Made by a program: the position numbers and the translations under genes. The notes under the pieces are model-generated. The model worked only from the letters and a program-made list of their open reading frames with translations. It made no database searches and was not told the DNA's origin. Source: Hyperoodon ampullatus (Eukaryota > Chordata > Mammalia > Artiodactyla > Ziphiidae). From it: a DNA stretch of 64,000 nucleotides. Where the stretch lies: the NCBI GenBank assembly GCA_949752795.1, contig CATKHW010000562.1, forward strand, positions 682,001 through 746,000. The letters run 5' to 3'. Within the stretch, counting starts at the first letter, position 1; each line of letters begins with the position of its first letter. Positions 15,201-28,890 of the stretch are shown here, piece after piece.

Positions 15201-18200
15201 GTGATGATAAGCGTCACGGAGCATTGTGATTACAGGGGTCATGGAGCATTGGGATGACAAGGGCATGGATCATTGTGATGACAAGTGTCATGGAGCATTG
15301 GGCTGAAAATGTTCATGGAGCATTGTGATGACAAGGGAATGGAGCATTGTGATGACAAGAGTCCCGGATCATTGTGTTGTCAGGGGTCATGGAGTGTTGT
15401 GATGACAGTGGTCATGGAGGATTGTGATGATATGGGTCATGGAGCATTGTGATGAGAAGGTCATGAAGCATTGGGCTGAAAATGTTCATGGAGTATTGTG
15501 ATGACACGGGTCATGGAGCATTGTAATGAGAAGGGAATTGAGCACTGTGATGACAAGGTCCTGGAGCATTGTGATGGGAAGTCCATGGAGCCTTGTGATG
15601 ACAATTCTCATGGAACATTCTGATGAAAAGGGGCATGGAGCATTGTGATTACAGGGGTCTTGGAGCATTGTGATGACAAGGGCATGGAGTATTGTGATGA
15701 GAAGGCCATGGAGCATTCTGATGACATGCGTCATGGAGCTTTGTGCTGACAAGGGCATGGAGCATTGTGATGAAAATGGCATGGATCATTGTTATGAAAA
15801 AGGCATGGAGCCTTGTCATGACAGGGTTCTAGGAGCATACTGACGACAAGTGTCACGGAGCATTGTGATGACAAGTGTAATGAGCATTGTGATGACAAAG
15901 TTCATGGAGCATTGTGATGAGAAGACCATGGATAATTTTGATGATGAGCGTCATGGGGTGTTGTGATGATAAGTTTTATGGAACATTGTTATCACAAGGG
16001 TTTGGAGCATTGTGATGACAGAGGTCATGGAGCATTTTGATTTCATTGTGATGACAATAGCCTGAAGCATTATGGTGATGGGCATGGTGCATTGTGATGA
16101 CAGCGTTCATGGAGCATTGAGATGAAAAGAGGCATGGAGCATTGTGATTACAGGGGTCTTGGAGCATTGTGATGACAAGGGCAAGGAGCATTGTGATGAG
16201 AAGGCCATGGAGCATTCTGATGACATGTGTCATTGAGCTTTGTGATGACAAGGGCATGGAGCATTGTGATTACAGGGGTCTTGGAGCATTGTGATGACAA
16301 GGGTCATGGAGCCTTGTGATGACAATGGTGTGGAACATTGTGATGGCAGGGGTCATGGAGCATTGTTATGACAGGTGTAATGGAGCATTGTGATGAGAAG
16401 GGCATGGAGCATTGGTCTGAAAAGTTTCATGGATTATTGTGATGAGAGTGGGCATGGAGCATTGTGATGACAAGGTCACGGAACACTGTGATCCATGGGT
16501 CATGGAGGATTGTAATGACAAGGGCATGGAGCATTGTGATGAGAAGGGCATCGAACATTGTTTTTACAAGCGTCATGGAGCTTTGTGATGACAAGGGCAT
16601 GGAACAATGTGATGAGACCGTTCATGGAACATTGTGATTCCAAGGGTTAAGGAGCTTTGTGATGACAAAAGTCATGGAGCATTTTGATGTCAAGGGCGTG
16701 GTGCATTGTGATGAGAAGGGCAGGGAGAATTTTGATGACAGGGTCATGCAGCAATTTGATGAAAAGTGTAATGGAACATTTTGATGACAGGGGTTATAGA
16801 ACATTGTGATGTCAGGGGTCATGGAGCTTTGGGATGAAAAGGGTCATGGAGCCTTTTGATGACAGGGGTTATGGAACATTGTGATGTCAGGGGTCATGGA
16901 ACATTGTGATGATAAGGGGATGTAGCATTGTGATGACAGGGGTCATGCAACATTGTGATTACAGGGGTGAGGGAGTATTGTGATGACTAGTGATGGAACA
17001 TTGTGATATCTCTATTGAGAGAGCATTTTGATGAGAAGTGCATGGAGCATTGTGATTACAAGGTTTATGGAGCATTACGATGACAAGGTTGTGGACCGTT
17101 GTGATGAAAATTACGTGGCACATTGTGATGACAAGGGTCATGGAGCATTGTTCTGAAAAAGGCATGGAGCATTGTGATGACAAGGGTCACGGAGCATTGT
17201 GATGAAACGTTCATGGAGTATTGTGGTTACAAAGGTCACAGAGCCTTGTGATGATGTGGGCATGGACCACTGTGATGACAAATGTTATGAAGCATTGTGA
17301 TGACTGGAGTCACAGAGCATTGTGATGACAAGGGTCATGGAGCATTGTGATGACAAGGGCATGGAGCATTGTGATGACAGGGGCATGGAGCATTGGTCTG
17401 ACAAGTTTAATAGATTATTGTGATGACAGTGGGCATGGGGCATTGTGATGACAAGGGCATGGGGCATTGTGATGAGGAGGTCATGGAGTATTGTGAAGAC
17501 AGGTGTCAGGGAGCATTGTGATGACATATGTCATGGTCCATTGCGATGACAATGGCATGGAGCATTGTGATGCCAAATGTAATGGAGGATTGTGATGACA
17601 AATATAATGGAGCATTGTGATGACTAGGGCTTGGAGCATTATGATGACAAGGGCCATTGAAAATTTTCATGACAATGTCGTGAAGCATTGTGATGACAAG
17701 GTGCTGGAGCATTGTGATGAGAAAACCATGGAGCCTTGTGAGACAAGTCTCATGGAGCATACTGATGAAAAGGGGCATGGAGCATTGTGATTAGAGTGTC
17801 TTGGAAAATTGTGATGACAAGGGCATGGAGCATTGTGATGAGAAGGCCAAGGAGCAGTCTGATGACATGCGTCATTGAGCTTTGTGATGATAAGGGCATG
17901 GAGCATTGTAATTACAGGCGTCTTGGAGCATTGTGATGAAAAAGGCATGGATCATTGTGATGAAAAAGGCATGGAGCCTTGTCATGACAGGGTTCAAGGA
18001 GCATACAGAGAACAAGTGTCAGGGAGCATTTTGATGACAAGTGTATTGAGCATTGTGATGACAAAGGTCATGGAGCATTGTGAAGAGAAGACCATAGATA
18101 ATTGTGATGACGAGCGTCATGGGGCATTGTGATGACAAGTGTTATGGAATATGGTGATCACAAGGGTTTGGAGCAGTGTTATGACAGAGGTCATGGAGCA

Positions 18201-18590
18201 TTTTGATTTCATTGTGATGACAATAGCCTGAAGCATTATGATGATGGGCATGGTGCATTGTGATGACAGGGTTCATGGATCATTGAGATAAAAAGGGACA
18301 TGGAGCATTGTGATTACAGGGGTCTTGGAGCATTGTGATGAGAAGGGTCATGGAGCCTTGTGATGACAAGGCCATGGAACATCGTGATGGCAGGGATCAT
18401 GGAGCATTGTTATCACAGGGGTAATGGAGCATTGTGATGGCAAGGGCATGGAGCATTCTGATGACATGCATCATGGAGCTCTGTGATGACAAGGGCATGT
18501 AGCCCTGTGATTACAGGTGTCTTGGAGCATTGTGATGACAAGGGTCATGGAGCCTTGTGATGACAAGGCCGTGGAACGTTGTGATGGCAG
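9296..18590 (+). repeat. 9,295 bp higher-order repeat, copy 2
   Basis: Colinear with copy 1 over its full length at a constant offset of 9,295, so I see no net insertion or deletion. By eye I found only about six to eight substitutions, for example near 10,504, 10,512, 10,690, 14,422, 17,156 and 17,327. That implies well over 99.9 percent identity, in strong contrast to the 5-15 percent divergence among monomers inside the copy. The duplication therefore involved the whole 9.3 kb block and is recent, or the assembly has repeated one copy. Confidence 0.95.
12431..13120 (+). repeat. Seven-monomer sub-repeat (copy 2)
   Basis: This is the counterpart of 3,136-3,825 at offset 9,295, with the same four marker positions and spacings. 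Confidence 0.85.
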
Positions 18591-21500
18591 TGTTCATGGA
18601 GCATTATTATGACAGGGGTAATGGAGCATTGTGATGACAAGGGCATGGAACATTTGTCTGAAAAGTTTCATGGATTATTGTGATGAGAGTGGGCATGGAG
18701 CATTGTGATGACAAGGGCACGGAACACAGTGATCCATGGGTCATGGAGGATTGTAATGACAAGGGCATGGAGCATTGTGATGAGAAGGGCATCGAGCAGT
18801 GTGATGACAAGCACCATGGAGATTTTTGATGACAATTGCATGGAACAATGTGATGAGAGGTTTCATGGAGTATTGTGATGACAATGGCATGGAGCATTGT
18901 GATGCCAAGGGTCATGGAGCATTTTGATGACAAGGGCGTGGTGCATTGTGATGAGAAGGGCAGGGAGCACTGTGATGACATTGTCATGGACCAATTTGAT
19001 GAAAAGGGTCATGGAACATTTTGATGAGAGGCGTTATGTAACAATTTGATGTCAGGGGTCATGGAGCATTTTGATGAAAAGGGTCATGGAGCATTTTGAT
19101 GACAGGGGTTATGGAACATTGTGATGTCAGGGATCATCGAACATTGTGATGATAAGTGCATGTAGCATTGTGATGACAGGAGTCATGGAACATTGTGATG
19201 ACAGGGTTGAGGGAGTATTGTGATGAATAGTGATGTAACATTGTGATATCAGTGGTGAGAAAGCATTTTGATTTGAAGTGCATGGAGCATTGTGATGACA
19301 AGGTTTATGGAGCATTGTGATGACAAGATTGTGGAGCACTGTGACGGCAAGCGCATGGTGCATTGTGATGACATGGGTCATGGAGCATTGTGCTGACAAG
19401 CACATGGAGCATTGTAATGACAATGGTCATGGAGCATTGTGCTGAGAAAGGCATAGAGCATTGTGATGACAAGGGTCAAAGAGCATTGTGATGAAAAGTT
19501 CATGAAGCATTGTGGTTAAAATGGTCACAGAGACTGTTGATGACAAGGGCATGGACCACTGTGATGACAAAGGTCATGAAGCCTTGTGATGACTGGAGTC
19601 ACGGAGCATTGTCATAACAGGGGTCATGGAGCATTGTGATAACAAGGGCTTGGGGCATTGTGATGACAAGGGCATGGAGCATTGGTCTAATAAGTTTCAT
19701 GGCTTATTGCGATGACAGTTGGAATGGCGCATTGTGATGACAAGGGCATGGAGCATTGTGATGACCAGGTCATTCATTATTGTGAAGACAGGTGTCAGGG
19801 AGCATTGTGATGACATATGTAATGGCCCATTGTGATGACAATGCCATGGAGCATTGTGATGCCAAGTGTCATGGAGGATTCTGATGACAAAGGTAATGGA
19901 GCATTGTGATGACAATGGCTTGGAGCATTGTGATGACAAGGGTCAGGGAGCATTGTGCTGACAAGTGCATGGAAAATTGTGATGACAAGGGACATGGAGC
20001 ATTCTGATGACAAGCTTGTGGAGTATTTTGATGACAATGGCATGGAGCATTGTGTTGAAAATGGCATGGTGCATTTTGATGAAAAAGGCATGGAGCCTTT
20101 TTGTGACAGGGTTCAAGGAGCATTCTGACGACAAGTGTCAGGGAGCATTGTGATGACAAGTGTATCGAGAATTGTGATGACAAAGGTCATGGAGCATTGT
20201 GATGAAAAGGGCATGGAGTATTGTGATGACAGGCATCATGGAGCATTGTGATGACAAGTGTTATGGAACATTGTGATCACAAGGGTTTGGAGCATTGTGA
20301 TGACAGAGGTCATGGATCATTTTGATTTCAAGGAGCATGGAGCATTGTGATGACAAGGGCATGGAGCAATGTGATCCCAAGGTTCATGGAGGATTGTGAT
20401 GGCAATGGTAATGGAGTATTGTGATGACAAGTGCATAGAACATTGTAATGACAAGGTCATGTAGCATTTTGCTGACAAAGGCATGGAGCATTGTGATGAC
20501 AGGTGTCATGGAGCACTGTGATGACAAGCGTCACGGAGCATTGTGATTACAGGGGTCATGGAGCATTGGGATGACAAGGGCATGCATCATTGTGATGACA
20601 AGTGTCATGGAGCATTGGGCTGAAAATGTTCATGGAGTATTGTGATGACAGGGGTCATGGAGCATTGTGATGACTAGGGAATGGAGCATTGTGATGACAA
20701 GAGTCCCGGATCATTGTGTTGTCAGGTGATATTGAGCGTTGTGATGACTGTGGTCATGGAGAATGGTGATGATATTGCTCATGGAGCATTGTGATGAGAA
20801 GGTCATGGAGCATTGGGCTGAAAATGTTCATGGAGTATTGTGATGACAGGGGTCATGGAGCATTGTGATGATAAGGGAATGGGGCATTTTGATGACAATG
20901 TCCTGGAGCATTGTGATGAGAAGACCATGGAGCCTTGTGATGACAAGTCTCATGGAGCATTCTGATGAAAAGTGCCATGGAGCATTGTGATTACAGGGGT
21001 CTTGGAGCATTGCGATGACAAGTGCATAGAGAATTGTGATGACAAAGCATGTAACACTGTGATGAAAAGCATCATGGAGCACAGTGATGCCAAGAATGTG
21101 GAGAATTGTGATGACAGGGGACATGGAGCATTGTAATGACCAGGGCATGGAGTATTGTGATGGCAAGACCGTGGAGCATTGTGATGAGAAGACCATGGAT
21201 AATTGTGATGATGAGCGTCATGGAGCACTGTAATGACAAGTGGTATGGAGCATTGTGATAACAGGGGTCATGGAGCATTGTGATGACAAGGTTCATGGAG
21301 CATTCTGATGACAAGCTTGTGGAGTATTTTGATGACAATGACATGGAGCATTTTGATGAAAATGGCATGGGGCATTGTGATGAAAAAGACATGGAGCCTT
21401 TTCATGACAGTTTTCAGGGAGCATTCTGACGACAAGTGTCAGGGAGCATTGTGATGACAAAGGTCATGGAGAATTGTGACAACAAGGGCATGGAGTATTG

Positions 21501-21773
21501 TGATGACAAGCACATGGAGCTTGATATGACGGGGTCATGGAGCATTGCGATGACAAGTGCATAGAGAATTGTGATGAAAAAGCATGTAACACTGTGATGA
21601 GAAGTGTCATGGAGCATAGTGATGCCAAGATCGTGGACAATTGTGATGACAGGGGACATGGAGCATTGTGATGACCAGGGCATGGAGCATTGCGATGGCA
21701 AGATCGTGGAGCATTGTGATGAGAAGACCATGGATAATTGTGATGAAGAGGGTCATGGAGCACTCTAATGACA

Positions 21774-22463
21774 AGGGGTATAGAGCATTGTGATGACAGT
21801 GGTCATGGAGCATTGTGATGACCGGGGACATGGAGCATTGTGATGCCCAAGGCATGGAGCACTGTGATGGCAAGACCGTGGAGCATTGTGATGAGAAGAC
21901 CATGGATAATTGTGATGAGGAGCATCATGGAGCACTGTAATGACAAGTGGTATGGAGCCTTGTGATGACAGGGGTCATGGAGCATTGTTATGACAGTGGT
22001 CATGGAGCATTGTGATGACAAGGGTCATGGAGCATTTTGATGACAAGGGCGTGGAGCATTGTGATGAGAAGACCATGGACAATTGTGATTACGAGTGTCA
22101 TGGAGCACTGTAATGACAAGGGGTATAGAGGATTGTGATGACAGTGGTCATGGAGCACTGTGATGACCGGGGACATGGAGCATTGTGATGCCCAAGGCAT
22201 GGAGCACTGTGATGGCAAGACCGTGGAGCATTGTGATGAGAAGACCATGGATAATTGTGATGAGGAGCATCATGGAACACTGTAATGACAAGTGGTATGG
22301 AGCCTTGTGATGACAGGGGTCATGGAGCATTGTTATGACAGTGGTCATGGAGCATTGTGATGACAAGGGTCATGGAACATTTTGATGACAAGGGCGTGGA
22401 GCATTGTGATGAGAAGACCATGGACAATTGTGATTACGAGTGTCATGGAGCACTGTAATGACA
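21774..22463 (+). repeat. 345 bp tandem duplication in copy 3
   Basis: The segment 21,774-22,118 is repeated as 22,119-22,463. Both begin with the GGGGTATAGAG variant and carry the rare GATGCCCAAGGC monomer. Copies 1 and 2 have one such segment at the equivalent place. The step of 345 bp equals two seven-monomer periods (14 monomers), so the array grew by whole multiples of the sub-repeat. The exact breakpoint cannot be fixed within the shared sequence. Confidence 0.85.
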
Positions 22464-24771
22464 AGCAGTATGGAGCATTGTGATGACAGGGGTCATGGAG
22501 CATTGTGATGACTGGGGACATGGAGCATTGTGATGACCAGGGCATGGAGCATTGTGATGGCAAGACCGTGGAGCACTGTGATGAGAAGACCATGGATAAT
22601 TGTGATGACGAACATCATGGAGCACTGTAATGACAAGGGGCATCGAGCATTGTGATGACAGGTGTCATGGAGCATTGTGATGACAGGGGTCATGGATCAT
22701 TGAGATGACAAGGGTCACGGAGCATTCTGATGAAAAGCTTGTGGAGTATTGTGATGACAATGGCATAAAGCATTGGAATGAAAAGGGCATGGATCATTGT
22801 GATGAAAAAGGCATGGAGACTTGTCATGACAGGGTTCAATGAGCATACTGATGACAAGTGTCAGGGAGCATTGTGATGACAAGTGTATTGAGAATTGTGA
22901 TGACAAAGGTCATGGAGCATTGTGATGAGAAGTCCATGGATAATTGTGATGACCAGCGTCATGGGGCGTTGTGATGACAAGTGTTATGAACATTGTGATC
23001 ACAAGGGTTTGGAGCATTGTGATGGGAGAGGTCATGGAGAATTTTGATTTCATTGTGATGACAATAGCATGAAGCATTATGGTGATGGGCATGGTGCATT
23101 GTGATGACAGGGTTCATGGAGCATTGAGATGCAAAGAGGCATGGATCATTGTAATAACAAGGTTCTTGGATCATTGTGATGACAAGGGCATGGAGTATTG
23201 TGATGAGAAGGCCATGGAGCATTCTGATGACATGCGTCAGGGAGCTTTGTGATGACATGGGCATGGAGCATTGTGATTACAGGGGTCTTGGAGCATTGTG
23301 ATGACAAGGGCCATGGAGTCTTGTGATGACAAGGCCGTAGAACATTGTGATGGCAGGGGTCATGGAGCATTGTTATGAAAGGTGTAATGGAGCATTGTGA
23401 TGACAAGGGCATGGAGCATTGGTCTGAAAAGTTTCATGGATTATTGTGATGAGAGTGAGCATGGAGCATTGTGATGACAAGGGCATGGAACACAGTGATA
23501 CATGTGTCATGGAGGATTGCAATGACAAGGGCATGGAGCATTGTGATGACAAGCGTCATGGAGCTTTGTGATGACAACGGCATGGAGCAATGTGATGAGA
23601 GGTTTCATGGAGCTTTGTGATGACAATGGCATGGAGCATTGTGATTCCAAGGGTCATGGAGCTTTGTGATGACATAGGCCATGGAGCATTTTGATGACAA
23701 GGGCGTGGTGCATTGTGATGAGAAGGGCAGGGAGAATTGTGATGACAGTGTCATGGAGCAATTGGATGAAAAGGGTCATGGAACATTTTGATGACAGTGT
23801 TTATGGAACATTGTGATGTTAGGGGTCATGGAGCATTGTGATGAAAAGGGTCATGGAGCATTGTGATGACAGGGGTTATGGAACATTGTGATGTCAGGGG
23901 TCATGTAGCATTGTGATGATAAGAGCATGTAGCATTGTTGTGACAAGGGTCATGGAACATTGGGATGACAGGGTGGAGGGAGTATTGTGTTGACTAGTGA
24001 TGGAACATTGTGATATCAGTGGTGAGAGAGCATTTTGATGAGAGGTGCATGGAACATTGTGATGACAAGGCTGTGGAGCATTGTGATGAGAAACGCAGGG
24101 CACATTGTGATGATATGGGTCATGGAACATTGTGCTGACAAACGCATGGAGCATTGTGATGACAAGGTTTATAGAGCATTGTGATGACAACGATGTGGAG
24201 CATTGTGATGACAAGCGCATGGCACATTTGATGCCATGTGTCATGGAGTAATGTGCTGACAAAGGCATGGAGCATTGTGATGACAAGGGTCACTGAGCAT
24301 TGTGATGAAATGTTCATGGAGTGTTGTGGTCACAAAGGTCACAGAGCCTTGTGATGACGAGGTCATGGACCACTGTGATGACAAAGGTCATGAAGCATTG
24401 TGATGACTGGAGTCATGGAGCATTGTGATGACAGGGGTCATAGAGCATTGTGATGAAAGGGCATGGAGCATTGTGATGACAGGGTCATGGAGCATTTTTC
24501 TGACAAGTTTCATGGATTATTGTGATGACAGTGGGCATGGTGCATTGTGATGACAAGGGCATGGAGCATTGTGATGAGAAGGTCATGGAGTATTGTGAAG
24601 AAGGGTGTCAGGGAGCATTGTGATGACATATGTCATGGTCTATTGCAATGACAATGGAATGTAGCATTGTGATGCCAAGTGTCATGGAGGATTGTGATGA
24701 CAAAGGTAATGGAGCATTTTGATGACAAGGGCTTGGAGCATTGTGATGACAAGGGTCATGGAGCATTGTGA

Positions 24772-27700
24772 TAACAAGGGCCATTGAGAATTTTGATGAC
24801 ATGTTCATGAAGCATTGTGATGACAATCACATGGAGCTTGCTATGACAGGTGTCATGGAGCATTGCGATGAGAAGTGCATAGAGAATTGTGATGACAATC
24901 ATGTAACACTGTGATGAGAAGTATCATGGAGCATAGTGATGCCAAGAACGTGGAGAATTGTGATGAAAGGGGACATGGAGCATTGTGATGACCAGGGCAT
25001 GGAGCATTGTGATTGCAAGACCGTGGAGCACTGTGATGAGAAGACCATGGATAATTGTTTTGACGAGCGTCATGGAACACTGTAATGACAAGGGGTATAG
25101 AGCATTGTGATGACAGTGGTCATGGAGCATTGTGATGACCGGGGACATGGAGCATTGTGATGACTGGGGACATGGAGCATTGTGATGACCAGGGCATGGA
25201 GCCTTGTGATGGCAAGGTCGTGGAGCACTGTGATGAGAAGATCATGGATAATTGTGATGACGAGTGTCATGGAGCACTGTAATGACAAGGGGTATAGAGC
25301 ATTTTGATGACTGTGGTCATGGAGCATTGTGATGACCGGGGACATGGAGCATTGTGATGCCCAAGGCATGGAGCACTGTGATGGCAAGACCGTGGAGCAT
25401 TGTGATGAGAAGACCATGGATAATTGTGATGAGGAGCGTCATGGAGCACTGTAATGACAAGTGGTATGGAGCCTTGTGATGACAGGGGTCATGGAGCATT
25501 GTTATGACAGTGGTCATGGAGCACTGTGATGACAAGGTTCATGGAGCATTTTGATGACAAGGGCGTGGAGCATTGTGATGAGAAGACCATGGACAATTGT
25601 GATTACGAGTGTCATGGAGCACTGTAATGACAAGCGGTATGGAGCATTGTGATGACAGGGGTCATGGAGCATTGTGATGACTGGGGACATGGAGCATTGT
25701 GATGACCAGGGCATGGAGCATTGTGATGGCAAGACCGTGGAGCACTGTGATGAGAAGACCATGGATAATTGTGGTGACGAACATCATGGAGCACTGTAAT
25801 GACAAGGGGTATGGAGCATTGTGATGACAGGTGTCATGGAGCATTGTGATGACAGGGGTCATGGATCATTGAGATGAAATGTGTCACGGAGAATTCTGAT
25901 GACAAGTTTGTGGAGTATTGTGATGACAATGGCATGGAGCATTGTGATGGAAAGGGCATGGATCATTGTGATGAAAAATGCATGGAGACTTGTCATGACA
26001 GGGTTCAATGAGCATACTGATGACAAGTATCAGGGAGCATTGTGATGACAAGTGTATTGAGAATTGTGATGACAAAGGTCATGGAGCATTGTGATGAGAA
26101 GTCCATGGATAATTGTGATGACCAGCGTCATGGGGGGTTGTGATGACAAGTGTTATGGAACATTGTGATCACAAGGGTTTGGAGCATTGTGATGAGAGAG
26201 GTCATGGAGAATTTTGATTTCATTGTGATGACAATAGCATGAAGCATTATGATGATGGGCATGGTGCATTGTGATGACAGGGTTCATGGAGCATTGAGAT
26301 GCAAAGAGGCATGGATCATTGTAATAACAAGGGTCTTGGAGCATTGTGATGACAAGGGCATGGAGTATTGTGATGAGAAGGCCATGGAGCATTCTGATGA
26401 CATGTGTCAGGGAGCTTTGTGATGACATTGGCATGGAGCATTGTGATTACAGGGGTCTTGGAGCATTGTGATGACAAGGGCCATGGAGTCTTGTGATGAC
26501 AAGGCCGTAGAACATTGCGATGGCAGGGGTCATGGAGCATTGTTATGACAGGTGTAATGGAGCATTGTGATGACAAGGGCATGGAGCATTGGTCTGAAAA
26601 GTTTCATGGATTATTGTGATGAGAGTGAGCATGGAGCATTGTGATGACAAGGGCACGGAACACAGTGATACATGTGTTATGGAGATTGCAATGACAAGGG
26701 CATGGAGCATTGTGATGACAAGCGTCATGGAGCTTTGTGATGACAAGGGCATGGAGCATTGTGATTCCAAGGGTCATGGAGCTTTGTGATGACATAGGCC
26801 ATGGAGCATTTTGATGACAAGAGCGTGGTACATTGTGATGAGAAGGGCAGGGAGCATTGTGATGACAGGGTCATGGAGCAATTGGATGAAAAGGGTCATG
26901 GAATATTTTGATGACAGTGTTTATGGAACATTGTGATGTTAGGGGTCATGGAGCATTGTGTTGAAAAGGGTCATGGAGCATTGTGATGACAGGGGTTATG
27001 GAACATTGTGATGTCAGGGGTCATGTAGCATTGTGATGATAAGAGCATGTAGCATTGTTGTGACAAGGTTCATGGAACATTGGGATGACAGTGTGGACGG
27101 AATATTGTGTTGACTAGTGATGGAACATTGTGATATCAGTGGTGAGAGAGCATTTTGATGAGAGGTGCATGGAGCATTGTGATGCAAGGCTGTGGAGCAT
27201 TGTGATGAGAAACGCAGGGCACATTGTGATGACATGGGTCATGGATCATTGTGCTGACAAACGCATGGAGCATTGTGATGACAAGGTTTATAGAGCATTG
27301 TGATGACAACGATGTGGAGCATTGTGATGACAAGCGCATGGCACATTTGATGCCATGTGTCATGGAGTAATGTGCTGACAAAGGCATGGAACATTGTGAT
27401 GACAAGGGTCACCGAGCATTGTGATGAAATGTTCATGGAGTGTTGTGGTCACAAAGGTCACAGAGCCTTGTGATGACGAAGTCATGGACCACTGTGATGA
27501 CAAAGGTCATGAAGCATTGTGATAACTGGAGTCACGGAGCATTGTGATGACAGGGGTCATAGAGCATTGCGATGAAAGGGCATGGAGCCTTGTGATGACA
27601 GGGTCATGGAGCATTTTTCTGACAAGTTTCATGGATTATTGTGATGACAGTGGGCATGGCGCATTGTGATGACAAGGGCATGGGGCATTGTGATGAGAAG

Positions 27701-28890
27701 GTCATGGAGTATTGTGAAGAAGGGTGTCAGGGAGCATTGTGATGACATATGTCATGGTCTATTGCAATGACAATGGAATGTAGCATTGTGATGCCAAGTG
27801 TCATGGAGGATTGTGGTGACAAAGGTAATGGAGCATTTTGATGACCAGGGCTTGGAGCATTGTGATGACAAGGGTCATGGAGCATTGTGATAACAAGGGC
27901 CATTGAGAATTTTGATGACATGTTCATGAAGCATTGTGATGACAATCACATGGAGCTTGCTATGACAGGGGTCATGGAGCATTGCGATGACAAGTGCATA
28001 GAGAATTGTGATGACAAAACATGTAAAACTGTGATGAGAAGTATCATGGAGCATAGTGATGCCAAGAACGTGGAGAATTGTGGTGACAGGGGACATGGAG
28101 CATTGTGATGACCAGGGCATGGAGCATTGTGATGGCAAGACCGTGGAGCATTGTGATGAGAAGACCATGGATAATTGTGATGACGAGCGTCATGGAGCAC
28201 TGTAATGACAAGGGGTATGGAGCTTTGTGATGACAGGGGTCCTGGAGCATTGTGATGACTGCGGACATGGAGCATCGTGATGACCAAGTCATGGAGCATT
28301 GTGATGGCAAGACCGTGGAGCATTGTGATGAGAAGACCATGGATAATTGTGATGACGAGCGTCATGGAACACTGTAATGACAAGGGGTATGGAGCATTGT
28401 GATGACAGGGGTCATGGAGCATTCTGAAGACAATGATCATGGAGCATTCTGATGACAAGTTTGTGGAGTATTGTGATGACAATGACCTGGAGCGTTGTGA
28501 TGACAAGGGCATGGAGCATTCTGATGAAAAATGCATGGAGCCTTTTCATGACAGTGTTCAAGGAGTATTCTGACGACAAGTGTCAGGGAGCATTGTGATG
28601 ACAAGTGTATTGAGAATTGTGATGACAAAGGTCATGGAGCATTGTGACGACAAGTGCATGGAGTATTGTCATGACAGTCATCATGGAGTGTTGTGATGAC
28701 AAGTGTTATGGAACATTGTGATCACAAGGGGTTGGAGCATTGTGATGACAGAGGTCATGGACCATTTTGATTTCAAGGAGCATGGAGCATTGTGATGACA
28801 AGGGCATGGAGCAATGTGATCCCAAGGTTCATGGAGGATTGTGATGAAAATGGTAATGGAGTATTGTGATGACAAGCTCATGGAGCATTG
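24772..28890 (+). repeat. ~4.12 kb inserted block in copy 3
   Basis: At 24,772 copy 3 leaves the order of copies 1 and 2 (equivalent to about position 5,835) and rejoins it at about 28,890 with the CAAGGTCATGTAGGATTTTG variant. The first 3.12 kb (24,772-27,890) is a diverged tandem copy of about 21,65x-24,771; corresponding marks are 3,119-3,194 bp apart because of small length changes. The last ~1.0 kb (27,890-28,890) starts the same pattern again and then joins sequence like copy 1 positions ~1,600-1,880. It also holds seven- and eight-monomer spacings (marks at 25,043, 25,240, 25,412, 25,585 and 25,757). Confidence 0.8.
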
